Source: Halobacteriales archaeon QS_9_68_17
GTDB taxonomy: Archaea; Halobacteriota; Halobacteria; Halobacteriales; Natronoarchaeaceae
DNA length: 64,000 bases
Assembly (NCBI GenBank): GCA_003023565.1
Contig: PXSA01000040.1
Span: 20,682-84,681, forward strand
Direction of reading: 5' to 3'
Shown: positions 45,090-54,498 of the stretch, in pieces
Numbering within the stretch: the stretch's first letter is position 1
How the letters are laid out: each line of letters begins with the position of its first letter
The notes under the pieces: generated by a model
Told to the model about the DNA's origin: nothing
The model's input: only the letters and a program-made list of their open reading frames with translations
Databases searched by the model: none
Position numbers and translations under genes: made by a program

Positions 45090-46169
45090 TCAGTCCGCGA
45101 TCCCGGACACGGTGATCCGAACCGCCTCGACCGCTTCCAGCATCGCCCCCCAGCCGCCCACGACCCACTCGCGGTCGCCCGTGTCCACGACGAGGTGGAC
45201 CTGCCCCGCGACCTGCGAGAGGGGCGGTTCCGTCGCATCGGCCGACGAGACGCCGGCGTACTCCGTCTCGACGATCCGGCCCGATAGCTGGACGCGCTCG
45301 TCGGTCGCCGTCTCGTACCCCTCCACGGTTACGTCGACCGTCGCCCCGTCGTCCAGCAGGGGTTCGACGTCCTGGACGCACTGCCGGATGTCGACGTAGG
45401 TCATCGGCGGCTCGTCGGGATCGACGGCGTACAGCGGCTCCCAGACCTCCCACAGGCAGGTGAGGAAGTACCAGTGGAACACGTAAGTGTGCGTCCTGTC
45501 GTCGACGAGGATGCCGTACTCGTTGACCGAGCGGGCGTGCGGCGTGAAACACGTCCAGGTCCGGTCGACGAGCGCGACGAACGGCGACGGTAACTGCCTG
45601 TGTCGCGCCTCGGTACAGGTCTCGGCCAGTTCCGCCCGCCCCGGGAGGTCGCCGTCCGACCCGTCCGGCGTGTACAGCGAGAGCTTCACGTCGACGCCGT
45701 TGTCCAGCGCCGTCCGGAGGGCGGGGGCCAGCCGCTCGTACTGCTGGGGGTCCGTCGATAGCTGGACCTGGTTCTCCGCCGTCTCGATCAGCGACTCGGC
45801 GTGGTCGAGCACGGTTTCGAACCGCTTGACGATGCTCACGCGGTGGTTCTCCATCGCCGGCTGGTTCCACCGCTCCTCTATCTCCTCGGCGGCCGACGAG
45901 AACCGCTCCGCGCGGGTCTGGAGGTCGTCCAGCACGTCGGCGGGACTGTGCGCCCGCGCGTGGAGGCTCCCCTGTTCGTACGTCTCGATGTACCTCTTCC
46001 GCTCGAGGTCGCGCAACACGTCGTAGATCCGCGGGTCCGGGACGGAACTCGCCTCCGCGATGTCGGTCGCGGGCGACGCGCCCAGTTCCAGCACTGCGAC
46101 GTACGCGTCGGCCTGATACGGCGAGAGGCCGGCGTCTTCGAGGATCTCGGTGAGTTCGTCGCTGTCCAT
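45090..46169 (-). CDS. TrmB-family sugar-responsive regulator
   Basis: This 359-residue protein has an N-terminal winged helix (LSPYQADAYVAVLELGASPA, DPRIYDVLRDLERKRY), a coiled-coil linker and a C-terminal TrmB sugar-binding domain ending VVGGWGAMLEAVEAVRITV. It is upstream of and in the same direction as the sugar ABC operon, with a 230-base gap, and very likely controls it in response to the transported sugar. Confidence 0.88.
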   Translation of the reverse strand: MDSDELTEILEDAGLSPYQADAYVAVLELGASPATDIAEASSVPDPRIYDVLRDLERKRYIETYEQGSLHARAHSPADVLDDLQTRAERFSSAAEEIEERWNQPAMENHRVSIVKRFETVLDHAESLIETAENQVQLSTDPQQYERLAPALRTALDNGVDVKLSLYTPDGSDGDLPGRAELAETCTEARHRQLPSPFVALVDRTWTCFTPHARSVNEYGILVDDRTHTYVFHWYFLTCLWEVWEPLYAVDPDEPPMTYVDIRQCVQDVEPLLDDGATVDVTVEGYETATDERVQLSGRIVETEYAGVSSADATEPPLSQVAGQVHLVVDTGDREWVVGGWGAMLEAVEAVRITVSGIAD

Positions 46170-46221
46170 TACCGTTATTTTTCCGGCCTTTCCCCATTCA
46201 AATATCTGATAGTTTCCCGCA

Positions 46222-47196
46222 TTAGTCCTTCCCCTCGGCGGGCCACGACGGCCGTTTCGGCCCCTCGATCCGCGCGATTTCCTCGTCGGAGAGGTCGACG
46301 TCGACCGCCGCGACGTTCTCTTCGAGGTGGTCGATCGTTCGCGGGCCGATGATCGGCGCGTCGACGACCGGCTTGTGCAACAGCCACGCGAGGCTCACCT
46401 GCGCCGGCGAGGCGTCCCTCTCGTCCGCGATGGCGCGGACCTCGTCAAGCACGTCCCAGTTCTCCTCGGTGAAGCGGTTCCGGGTGTACTCGTCGGCGTC
46501 GGCCCGCAGGCCCTCTTCCGGGTCCGTATCGCGCTCGTACTTGCCCGTCAGGAAGCCGCCGGCCAGCGGCGACCACGGGATGACGCCCACCCCCTCCTCC
46601 TCGCAGACCGGCAGGAGGTTCGCCTCCTCGTGGCGGTCGACCGCGTTGTACTCCGGCTGCATGCAGACGAACCGCTCGTAGTTCTCCACGTCCGCGGTGT
46701 ACAGCGCCCGTTGGAACTTCCAGTTCGGCATCGTGCTCGCGCCGACGTACCGGACCTTCCCCTCGTTTACGAGGTGATCGAGCGCCGACAGCGTCTCCTC
46801 GATCGGCGTGTTCTCGTCCCAGCGGTGGGTCTGGTAGAGGTCGATGTAGTCGGTGCCGAGTCGGTCGAGGCTCCTCTCGGCCTGCTCCAGAACGTGCTTG
46901 CGCGAGAGCCCTTGCCCGTTCGGCCCCTCGCGCATCGGCCCGTACACCTTCGTCGCGACCACGAGTTCGTCCCGCCGGCCCTCTATCGCCTCGCCGACTA
47001 TCCCCTCGCTTTCCCCCTGCGAGTAGACGTTCGCGGTGTCGAGGAAGTTGATCCCGAGGTCGATCGCTCGGTCGAGTATCTCCTTGCTCTGTTCCCTGTC
47101 GCCGATCATCCACGGCTCGCCGGACCCGAAGTTCATGCATCCGAGACAGAACCGCGACACCTCCAGACCCGTGTCGCCGAGGTACGTGTACTCCAT
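46222..47196 (-). CDS. aldo/keto reductase
   Basis: This 324-residue NADPH-dependent enzyme has the catalytic set D-Y-K-H: FLDTANVYSQGESE, VVATKVYGPM and LYQTHRWDEN, and the cofactor-binding end PIIGPRTIDHLEENVAA. It begins MEYTYLGDTGLEVSRFCLG at 47196. A partial TATA box (TTTTTAATC) lies upstream. It may act on a carbonyl made in the sugar pathway, but that is inference. Confidence 0.9.
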   Translation of the reverse strand: MEYTYLGDTGLEVSRFCLGCMNFGSGEPWMIGDREQSKEILDRAIDLGINFLDTANVYSQGESEGIVGEAIEGRRDELVVATKVYGPMREGPNGQGLSRKHVLEQAERSLDRLGTDYIDLYQTHRWDENTPIEETLSALDHLVNEGKVRYVGASTMPNWKFQRALYTADVENYERFVCMQPEYNAVDRHEEANLLPVCEEEGVGVIPWSPLAGGFLTGKYERDTDPEEGLRADADEYTRNRFTEENWDVLDEVRAIADERDASPAQVSLAWLLHKPVVDAPIIGPRTIDHLEENVAAVDVDLSDEEIARIEGPKRPSWPAEGKD

Positions 47197-47316
47197 GGCA
47201 GACTCTTGCACGAGATCAGGTACCACAGCCGTGATTAAAAACTCCGGTGACTGATAATCGGGGCGGACCCTCCGCCGCCGGAACGCTGAAAACGCCGGAC
47301 TAACAAGTGGGAGGGC

Positions 47317-47973
47317 ATGGCGACGCTACTCGACGCCGTCCGTCGACCCGAATACACCGGCGAACGGCGGTGCTGGCCCTGTACGACCGTTAACGCGGCT
47401 CTCGTTGCGCTCGCGAGCGCCGCCACCGTCGCCGTCTCCGTTCCCGCGGCGGTCGTCGTCGCGGCGCTCGGGTCCGCGGGCATCGCCCTGCGCGGCTACG
47501 TCGTGCCGTACACGCCGCGGTTCGCGCCCCGGATCGCGGCGGTTCTCCCCGGCGACCTGTTTCACGACGAACCCGGCCCGAGCGACTCGCTCGGCGCGGC
47601 GGCCGACGGCGAGGGCGTTCTCGCCGCTCTGACCGACGCCGGCGTCGTCGTTCCGGAGGGCGAGACGCTGTTTCTCGACGACGGTTTCCGGGCGACGTGG
47701 CGCGAGGAGGTCGCCGCGCTCCGCGAGATGGACGACGACGCGCTCGCGGCGGCCGTCGACGACGCGGCCGTCAGGACCGCCGGCGCGCGCGTCGACCGCC
47801 TCCTCGTCAGTCTCGACGGTCAGCCCCGCGACTTCCTCGCTGGCCTCGAACGCGATGTCGACGACTCTCCCCTTCACGAGACGCGACTCTGCGGCGGGCC
47901 GTCGAACCCGCGCGAGGGGCCGCAGGACGTGCTCGCCTGCGCGGACTGCGGCGAGCGGTTACACACGTTCTGA
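47317..47973 (+). CDS. membrane protein carrying a foreign 99-bp segment
   Basis: This 218-residue frame has a cysteine knuckle (RRCWPCTTVNAALV), two adjacent hydrophobic helices and a hydrophilic domain with an FLDDGFRATWREEVAALRE segment; a CADC knuckle ends it. Residues encoded by 47791-47889 are an exact copy of antisense DNA from the TrmB-like gene at 48121-48219, and this part ([20 protein letters not shown]) is unlike a natural domain. The natural gene probably joins GARVD to a cysteine-bearing end. Function unknown. Confidence 0.6.
   Translation: MATLLDAVRRPEYTGERRCWPCTTVNAALVALASAATVAVSVPAAVVVAALGSAGIALRGYVVPYTPRFAPRIAAVLPGDLFHDEPGPSDSLGAAADGEGVLAALTDAGVVVPEGETLFLDDGFRATWREEVAALREMDDDALAAAVDDAAVRTAGARVDRLLVSLDGQPRDFLAGLERDVDDSPLHETRLCGGPSNPREGPQDVLACADCGERLHTF
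47791..47889 (+). repeat. 99-bp exact direct repeat, copy 1
   Basis: Identical to 48121-48219 over all 99 bases. It lies inside the membrane protein gene, read in the opposite sense to the donor gene. Confidence 0.9.
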
Positions 47974-48033
47974 GCAGGCGGATCCGCACTCGGACGACGG
48001 GGATCGCACTCGGACGGTACTCGTTTTCAGTCC

Positions 48034-49095
48034 TCAGGGCTCGTACTCGGGCGGTTCGTCGCGCCCGATCCGGATCTCGTGAGCCTCCACGTCCTCGAAG
48101 GCGGCGACCTGCCCGCCGATGTCGACCGCCTCCTCGTCAGTCTCGACGGTCAGCCCCGCGACTTCCTCGCTGGCCTCGAACGCGATGTCGACGACTCTCC
48201 CCTTCACGAGACGCGACTCGCCGGTCTCGACGTCCCGGCCCTGGATCGTCGCGTAGAACTCGCCGCCGGACTCGATGAGGTGTTTCACGCACCGCCGAAT
48301 AGAGGCGTAGCGCCGGGGGAACGGGCGGTCGCTCCCGTCCGTGGCGAGCGTCTCCTGTGCCGTCGTCCAGAGGACGGTGCCGAAGAAGCCGCTGACGAGG
48401 AAGCCGAGCGCGGATCGGTTGAAGATGACGCCGTAACGGTCCTGGTCGTCGCGCAGCGCGTCCTGCGTCGCGTAGATCGAGTACTCGCCGTCCGCGACGA
48501 CGATGACCGGCGTCGTGATCCCCCGGCGAGCGCGGGCGGTCGTACAGACCCGGAGGTAGTCGAACTCCTCGGGGTCCGGCGCGGTCGCCGCGGGCGTCAT
48601 CAGGAGTTCGACGCTCACGCCCCTGCGATGTGCGGCCGCGAGGTCGTCCTCGAACCGCTCCAGCAGCTCCGGCGTCAGCGAGAGCGATAGTTCGTACTCC
48701 GCCTCCTCGATGACCTCCTCCAGATACCGGAGGATCGTGGAACGGGACTTCACGAGCGAGACGGCCTCGGTGTCGCGGGCGGGGGCGGTGTAGCGGGACT
48801 CGAGTTCGGACACCATCTCCGACAGCGAGGTCTGGACGTCCGCGTAGGCGTCGTCCGGGTTCACCGCGATGATCTTCATCGGGCGGGACTCCCGGAGTTC
48901 GACGAGGCCGCGGTCGCTCAGGCTCCGCACCGTGTCGTACACCCGGGGCTGTGGGATCTCGGTCCGATCGGCGATCTCGCTCGCGGTCAACTGCCCGTGT
49001 TCCAACACCGTCAGATATGCCTCTATCTCGTACTCCCCGAGGTTGAACCGCTCCCCGACCCGCTCCATCGTCGTCCGGAGGTCGTTCGTGGCCAT
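48034..49095 (-). CDS. TrmB-family transcription regulator
   Basis: This 353-residue regulator has the winged helix [20 protein letters not shown] and [16 protein letters not shown] and a TrmB-type C-terminal sugar-binding domain ending [18 protein letters not shown]. It is longer in its ligand domain than simple HTH proteins and resembles the haloarchaeal TrmB that controls gluconeogenesis and sugar genes, but the sequence match is by pattern only. The TATA-like AATGATTTATC upstream suggests a leaderless message. It is the donor of the 99-bp repeat. Confidence 0.85.
   Translation of the reverse strand: MATNDLRTTMERVGERFNLGEYEIEAYLTVLEHGQLTASEIADRTEIPQPRVYDTVRSLSDRGLVELRESRPMKIIAVNPDDAYADVQTSLSEMVSELESRYTAPARDTEAVSLVKSRSTILRYLEEVIEEAEYELSLSLTPELLERFEDDLAAAHRRGVSVELLMTPAATAPDPEEFDYLRVCTTARARRGITTPVIVVADGEYSIYATQDALRDDQDRYGVIFNRSALGFLVSGFFGTVLWTTAQETLATDGSDRPFPRRYASIRRCVKHLIESGGEFYATIQGRDVETGESRLVKGRVVDIAFEASEEVAGLTVETDEEAVDIGGQVAAFEDVEAHEIRIGRDEPPEYEP
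48121..48219 (+). repeat. 99-bp exact direct repeat, copy 2 (probable donor)
   Basis: Identical to 47791-47889. Within the TrmB-like gene this segment encodes the natural [20 protein letters not shown] region in the sense orientation, so this copy is the original. Confidence 0.9.
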
Positions 49096-49102
49096 GTGGC
49101 AC

Positions 49103-49459
49103 TCACCGTGTTCCCCCGTTAAATGATTTATCGAAGTCCGAGTAGCACGCGATTTCGAAAACGAGTTTGTTTGGCCCGTGAGGGTACATGAACGTCCGGT
49201 CTTCCGGGCGGTCGTCCGCTGCCCTATCGCGTCGCTCGGAGAGGCCGGCGTAGTACTGCTTCACGCGGTCGGCGAACGCTCGAAAGGGACCGGTGTCGAA
49301 CTGCGGGTCGTGGACCTCGCCGGGGATAGTCGACGTCGTTTGCTGGCTCCGGACGGGCGTGAATTCGATAGTCAGCGAGTCCGTTGAAGCTCCAATAATA
49401 CCGTCGCGGAGGCCTCGCCGGCGCGTTCGACGCCCGCGTTGTCCAAGGGCGTGCCACAC
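49103..49459 (-). pseudogene. remnant of a beta-sandwich-type protein
   Basis: The frame reads DSLTIEFTPVRSQQTTSTIP and [20 protein letters not shown] to the stop after DKSFNGGTR, and its upstream part belongs to a different frame that gives NAGVERAGEASATVLLELQR. A net single-base shift near 49395 splits them, and no start codon or N-terminal domain is left. The natural gene is not recognised; it resembles extracellular beta-rich modules. It lies just upstream of the TrmB-like gene. Confidence 0.45.
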
Positions 49460-49498
49460 GGACAGCGGTTAAACGACTGGCACGCTTATCCCGCCGAC

Positions 49499-49738
49499 AT
49501 GGAGACGCGAACGACGCCGGAGGGTGAAACGGTACACGTCGACCGAGAGGAAGCCGAACGCGGGTCGGAGGGTCCCTTCTTCGTCGCCTATCTGACGCCG
49601 GAGCGCGAGCGCAGGTACGGCTGGTTCTGTGCCAACTGCGAGACGTTCGACAACGCGATGGACTCGATGGGTCGCATCGAATGCAACGTCTGCGGGAACT
49701 TCCGGAAGCCGACCGAGTGGGACGCCGCCCACGAGTGA
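49499..49738 (+). CDS. zinc-knuckle hypothetical protein (DUF5816-like)
   Basis: This 79-residue protein reads METRTTPEGETVHVDREEAE and has a zinc-binding set FCANC ... CNVCGNFRKP near the end. It resembles a small haloarchaeal family (DUF5816, from memory) with no known role. I use the ATG at 49499 because the upstream part of the ORF is not conserved-looking. No partner gene. Confidence 0.75.
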   Translation: METRTTPEGETVHVDREEAERGSEGPFFVAYLTPERERRYGWFCANCETFDNAMDSMGRIECNVCGNFRKPTEWDAAHE

Positions 49739-49888
49739 GAGGAGCTACCGCACCTGTAGGGGCGTTCGGCGACCCGGACCGCCGGAATACCGAAACGACT
49801 CGTCGCGGTCCGCGTGACAGCCGGCGGATGCTTTCGACAGCTGTCGTGTGAGAAAACTTATTACCCGGGCCGTGGTACCGAGTACCGA

Positions 49889-50209
49889 ATGGGACCTGTT
49901 GCCACGCCCCTCGACGAACAGGCCAGATCGATCTTCAACGACCTGGGGTACACCGTCACCGGCGACGGGGAGGAGTTCCGCGCCGAGCGAGCGTGGAAGT
50001 CGGTGCAAGTGACGGTCACCGAGGAGCCGGACGAAACGCCGGACTCCGGACGACTCCGCTGTTTCGTAACCTACCGTGAACAGGCCCCGCGGCTCCGCGA
50101 CCGACTCCAGCGCTCGGAGCCGGAGTACGAGTGGGCGATCATCTGCGTCGAGGAGGACGACGAATACGAGGTCGTCCGTGCGCCGCCCTGCCGCGACGCC
50201 GCGCTTTAG
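49889..50209 (+). CDS. conserved haloarchaeal protein (DUF7116-like)
   Basis: This 106-residue protein begins MGPVATPLDEQARSIFNDLG and shows a small alpha/beta pattern (YTVTGDGEEFRAERAWKSVQ, YEWAIICVEEDDEYEVVRA). It resembles a haloarchaeal family of unknown function (DUF7116, from memory). A TATA-like CTTATTA about 33 bases before the ATG suggests a leaderless message. It converges with a gene fragment by 4 bases. Confidence 0.7.
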   Translation: MGPVATPLDEQARSIFNDLGYTVTGDGEEFRAERAWKSVQVTVTEEPDETPDSGRLRCFVTYREQAPRLRDRLQRSEPEYEWAIICVEEDDEYEVVRAPPCRDAAL

Positions 50210-50402
50210 CCGAGGCGGTCGCTCGTCGCGGACAGGCCGGCGTCAGCGTCCATGCCCTTGCTGTCGAGCACGTCACCCGACGCGCTCATGAGAAACTCGC
50301 TCGGACCGGGTCCCATCGGCGTCCTGGCGGTGCGAGTTCGCCGACCTCCGGCGGGTCGTCGGAGTTCCGAACCACGGTACCACGTGTGTCGGGACCCGTC
50401 AG
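50206..50402 (-). pseudogene. C-terminal fragment of an unknown protein
   Basis: The minus strand reads GPSEFLMSASGDVLDSKGMD and ends SATSDRLG with TAA, using haloarchaeal codons. Upstream, the next frame supplies LTGPDTRGTVVRNSDDPPEV and GELAPPG; the two join with one base added near 50327. No start or N-terminal domain follows. The family is not recognised. Confidence 0.4.
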
Positions 50403-50488
50403 AAACCCTCGTCTCTCGGAAACGAGGGCGCGGTGCCGTATCCTCCGCGCCACTGACAGTTAACAGCGTGGCCGGTGACACGTCCGGT

Positions 50489-51064
50489 ATGGCCATCGCT
50501 CAGACCGCCGGCGAGACGGCGGGCATCGTGGAGCAGGCGATCGAACGGTTCGTCGGCGACATCGCGGCCGCGCTCCCCCGCCTCATCGCCGGTCTCGTCT
50601 TTCTCCTGCTGGCCGTGGTCGGCTTGAAAGCGGTCATGGTCGTCGTTCGCGCGCTCCTGGGACGAGCGTTCGCCGACGAACACCCCGTGTACCGCCGGTT
50701 CCTCGGCCGCCTCGTCGGACTCCTCCTGTGGTTCGCGGTCGCGCTCGCGTTCCTCTCGGTGCTCGGCCTCAGCCGGATCGCCGCGGCGCTCGGGACCGCG
50801 AGCGGGTTCGTCGCGCTCGGTATCGCGTACGCGCTCTCCGGGATGATCGAGGACGCCGTCGCGGGCATCTACCTCCTCCGCGACCCGGATTTCATGCCCG
50901 GCGACACTGTCACGTCCGGCGAGAAGACGGGCGAGGTGAAAACGATCGAACTCCGCAAGACCCGACTGGAGGTCGACGGCGACACGCTGGTACGGGCGAA
51001 CGGAAAGATAGAGTCGGAGTGGACGAAACACGAGGGCGAACGGACGGGCGACCCGGCGCACTGA
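50489..51064 (+). CDS. small mechanosensitive-channel protein (MscS type)
   Basis: This 191-residue protein has three hydrophobic helices (LPRLIAGLVFLLLAVVGLKA; LVGLLLWFAVALAFLSVL; the pore-lining TASGFVALGIAYALSGMIED) and a short beta domain (DPDFMPGDTVTSGEKTGEVK), the minimal MscS arrangement. It is expected to release osmolytes upon hypo-osmotic shock, important for halophiles. The start at 50489 (MAIAQTAGE) is preferred over the longer upstream frame. Confidence 0.85.
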   Translation: MAIAQTAGETAGIVEQAIERFVGDIAAALPRLIAGLVFLLLAVVGLKAVMVVVRALLGRAFADEHPVYRRFLGRLVGLLLWFAVALAFLSVLGLSRIAAALGTASGFVALGIAYALSGMIEDAVAGIYLLRDPDFMPGDTVTSGEKTGEVKTIELRKTRLEVDGDTLVRANGKIESEWTKHEGERTGDPAH

Positions 51065-51144
51065 TCGCCCGAGAGAGAGGGTAACGCGCGGTATCAGGTC
51101 ACCGAGGCACTTATGCGTGGGCGCGCTCAACTCCGGGCATCGTG

Positions 51145-52152
51145 ATGGTCGGCCACGCGCTGCTCGCGTTCGCCCTCGTCGCCGGGGCGCTGTCCCTGAC
51201 GGGGTACGCCCGCGAGCGGGCGCTGACGGTCGGCCTCGTCGCCGGCGGGTTCGCCGCCGTTCCGGACGCGGACATGGCGTACGCGCTCGTCGGCCTCCTC
51301 GGCGCGGACTACGGGAGCGTTCTCGCCGTCACCGAGTCGTTCTGGGCGACGAGCACCGTCGTCCACCGCTCGGTGACGCACTCGCTGGTCGTCGCGGTGC
51401 CTGCGGCCGCCGCCGTCGCGCTGTGGACGGCGGACGCGTCGTCCCCGCTCGCGGCCTCGCAGAGCGCGTCCGACCGCCTCGACCGGGGAACCGCGCTCCG
51501 TGCCGTCGGTGTCGCCTTCGCCGTCGGCCTCGTCGCCGCGGCACTGTGGGTCACCGGGCCGCTCGCCGCCGTCGTGATGGCGGTGTTCCTCCTCGCGGGG
51601 CTTCTCGTCGCGACGCTCGCCGACGCGTACGGCGACCTCGGCCCGCGCGCGGTGTTCGGCGCGGCGCTCGTCGGCCTCTGGTCGCACCCGTGGGGCGACC
51701 TCCTCACCGGCGAACCGCCGCTGATGCTGTACCCGCTCTCTGACGCGGTGCTCGTGGAACGCCTCGCGCTGTCGGCGGACCCGACGGTCCACCTGCTCGG
51801 CGCGTTCGGCTTCGAACTCGCGACGGTCTGGCTGGCCGCCGCGGTCTACTGCCGTCTCTCGGGGCGCTCGCTCCCCGCGTACGTCCGTCGTCGGGCGGCG
51901 CTCGGCGCGGCCTACGGCGCGGCGGCCCCCGTCGGTGTCGCCGTCGCGGCGCCGTACCGCTGGCCCCGCTCGCCGCTGTCGCGGGTCCGCCGCGAGAACT
52001 GGGTGACGGACACGGACGGGCTCCGCGCCAGCCTCCACCCGGCCGCGTGGCCCGCGAGCGCGGACGACGCGCTCGCCGCCGGGCTGACCGGACTCGCGGG
52101 ACTCAGCGCCGCACTGCTCGCGTACGCCGCGGCGTACGGGCTGTTCGCGTAA
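51145..52152 (+). CDS. YdjM-like membrane metal-dependent hydrolase
   Basis: This 335-residue membrane protein shows the first-helix pattern MVGHALLAFALVAGALSL, PDADMAYALVGLL and HRSVTHSLVVAVP, the conserved His-Asp-His set of the YdjM/DUF457 family (inner-membrane hydrolases). A WSHPWGDLL motif with a further His and Asp lies near residue 175. Substrate is unknown. The frame also allows a GTG at 51142, one codon earlier. Confidence 0.85.
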   Translation: MVGHALLAFALVAGALSLTGYARERALTVGLVAGGFAAVPDADMAYALVGLLGADYGSVLAVTESFWATSTVVHRSVTHSLVVAVPAAAAVALWTADASSPLAASQSASDRLDRGTALRAVGVAFAVGLVAAALWVTGPLAAVVMAVFLLAGLLVATLADAYGDLGPRAVFGAALVGLWSHPWGDLLTGEPPLMLYPLSDAVLVERLALSADPTVHLLGAFGFELATVWLAAAVYCRLSGRSLPAYVRRRAALGAAYGAAAPVGVAVAAPYRWPRSPLSRVRRENWVTDTDGLRASLHPAAWPASADDALAAGLTGLAGLSAALLAYAAAYGLFA

Positions 52153-52254
52153 CCGGGACGCACCGCTGGCCCCGTCCTCGCCGCCGGCGGTTTCGAGCCG
52201 AACCATCCGTTATCGTAGGTATCGAATAACCAACCTTTCACGCCGATCCGCGCT

Positions 52255-52669
52255 ATGAGGGCGTACGGGTACGGACATCGAGAAACCGTTTCGCGACCGC
52301 CAGCCACGCGCCGGGCGTGGGTTCTCGTCGGCTTTCTCGGCCTCGTTATGGTCGAGGAGGCCGTCGCCGGCGAACTCCTCTAGACCGGGTTCGCCGGGGC
52401 CGTTTGCCCGCTCTCGCCGCTTCGGGTCGTTGCGTACCGCGACTCCGAGGTGACTCCCCTGGGAGGTCGTCGAGTTCGCCATCGCGGAGATAGCGCTCGC
52501 GACGGGTGCGCCGCGCGTGCTCATCCAACATAGCTTCGGGAATACGGTGAAGGACCTGCTTTTCGACCTGATCGACGGCGCGGCCGTCGCGGCCCGGGGA
52601 ACCGCTCACCTCACAGACGTAGTCAGCGCCATCGAGAGCCGTCCAGACGCCCGAGCCGGGACCGAGTGA
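52255..52669 (+). pseudogene. degenerate gene with stop and frameshift
   Basis: Three pieces follow in order on the plus strand: MRAYGYGHRETVSRPPATRR with a hydrophobic WVLVGFLGLVMVEEAVAGEL, a TAG stop, then TGFAGAVCPLSPLRVVAYRD in the same frame, and after a frameshift PWEVVEFAIAEIALATGAPR to RPDARAGTE with TGA. The last piece has high third-position GC, supporting the plus strand. The family is not recognised, and the ORFs listed on the minus strand here are shadows. Confidence 0.4.
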
Positions 52670-52732
52670 CCGTTCTGATTCGCACGCATCGGCAAGGAAA
52701 CAATCAAATAGCGTCCTGCGTTCCCTTAGTCT

Positions 52733-54443
52733 ATGGACGGATGCGGAGCTCTCAGTAGACGGGAGATGCTCGCCGGTCTCGGCACGGCGTCCGCTGCGGG
52801 CACCGCGGGGTGCGTGTCGGAGCTGTGGGCCAGTTCCACCCGAGACGCTCCGCAACAGATATCGCTGAACGTGAAGACCCTCCCGGCCGACGCCGATACG
52901 GCAAGCGGAGTCGGAGCTGCTTCAGGACGTTCTCATCAACCACGAGTTCGACATCTTCGTCACTCGTCACCCCGGCATCGACAACCCCGACGAGCTGTAC
53001 TCCCTGCTACACTCCGTGTTCGTGGAGGAGCAGGGCTGGCAGAACCCGTTCGGGGTCACCAATGTCACCCTCGACGAGCGGCTCAAGCAGCAGCGGACGT
53101 CGGAAGGTAATACGCGCCGGGTGGCTGTCGCGAGCATCCTCCGGAGCGCCGTCTCGGTGCAGCCGTTCTCGGTCGTCGCCTATCCGGAGTTTCTCACGGC
53201 GGTGGACGTGGAGTTCGGCTCCGAATGGACCGTCACGCCGCTCCAGAGGAAGCTCGATTACCTGCGCCTCAGGCCGGAGGACCCGGCCGTCGAGGACCGC
53301 GGGGAGCTGAGCGTCGCCATCATGAACGCCGACATCACGGCGAACCGGAACCCCATCGCCGTCGAGTACCACGACCGCGACCAGTTCATCGGCATGCTGT
53401 ACGACCAGCTCGCGGAGCGGGTCGACGGCGAAGTGGTCCCGTGGCTCGCCGAGGACTGGCGGTGGCTGGACGGGGAGAGCGACACCTCGACGGCCGTCGT
53501 CACGCTCCGTGAGGACCTGCAGTGGCACGACGGCGAGTCGATCACCGCGGACGACGTCGCCTTCACGTTCGAGTTCCTCTCGGACACGTCGATGGGGAAC
53601 GCGAACGGGACGGTGCCCGCGCCGAAGTACCGGTCGCAGTCGGATCTCGTCTCGGAGGCGTCCGCGCTCGGCGCCCGCGAGTGTCGTATCGATCTCGCGG
53701 CATCGAGTCTGGAGGTGGCCGCTTCGGCGTTTACCGTCCCGCTGCTCCCGGAGCACGTCTGGACGGAGCAGACGGAACTGGTACGGGAGTACCTGACCCG
53801 TGCGATGATCTGGGAGAACCGCCAACCCGTCGGGAGCGGGCCGTTCGTCTTCGAAAGCGCCACTCGGGGCGAGTCGGTAACGCTCCAGCGGTTCGACGAC
53901 CACTTCCTCCGGCGGGAGAGCGACGCGGAGTTCGACGACCCGGTTTCGCAGTTCGCGGGCGCGCCGCGGTACGAGTCGCTCAGCTTCACCGTGACGCCGT
54001 CCAGCGCGGCGGCGATCGAACTGGTCGAAGAGGGCGATATGGACATCGTCGGGTCGACGCTCGAATCGGACGAGGCACCGCGGGCGAACCGCTCCGACTC
54101 GGTTCGCCTGCTCGTCGGCGACCCGCGGGAGTTCTACATCGTGGGCTTCAATACGCGCCGGACGCCCCTGACGAACCCCCGTTTCCGACAGGCTCTCGGC
54201 CGGCTGTTCGACCGCGAGGCCATCGCGCAGGAGATATTCGACGGCTACGCGTTCCCCTCCGACACGCCGCTCTACGATGGGAAGTACGTGCCCGACGACC
54301 TGACGTGGGACGGGACGAGCGCCGTCGGTGCGTTCCCGGGTGAGGAGGGAGAACTGGACGCGACGGCCGCGAAACAGACGTTCAAGGACGCCGGCTACCG
54401 ATACAGCAGCGAGGGCGAACTGCTGAGCCAGGGGCAATCGTGA
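52733..54443 (+). pseudogene. family 5 ABC solute-binding lipoprotein, frameshifted
   Basis: The N-terminal frame reads MDGCGALSRREMLAGLGTAS with a lipobox (GTAGCVSE) and a twin-arginine pair, so a Tat-exported lipoprotein. After TLPADAD the next frame carries on IRQAESELLQDVLINHEFDI to the end, including WHDGESITADDVAFTFEFLS, the hallmark of peptide/nickel-type (SBP_bac_5) binding proteins. A net one-base shift near 52900 breaks the gene. No permease genes are adjacent, so it is an orphan binding protein. Confidence 0.8.
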
Positions 54444-54498
54444 CCCGGGACCGCATCACGACCACCGTTCTTAACCGGTCTCGGGCGAACTGAAAGGT

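Noticed and set aside
44860-46197. Upstream part of the 930-aa minus ORF
   Set aside because: Only 43405-44859 is the binding protein; the rest is out of frame with the TrmB-family gene.
52210-52855. Minus-strand genes in the 52.2-52.9 kb gap
   Set aside because: Third-position GC is much lower than on the plus strand, where the broken gene reads; judged to be shadows.
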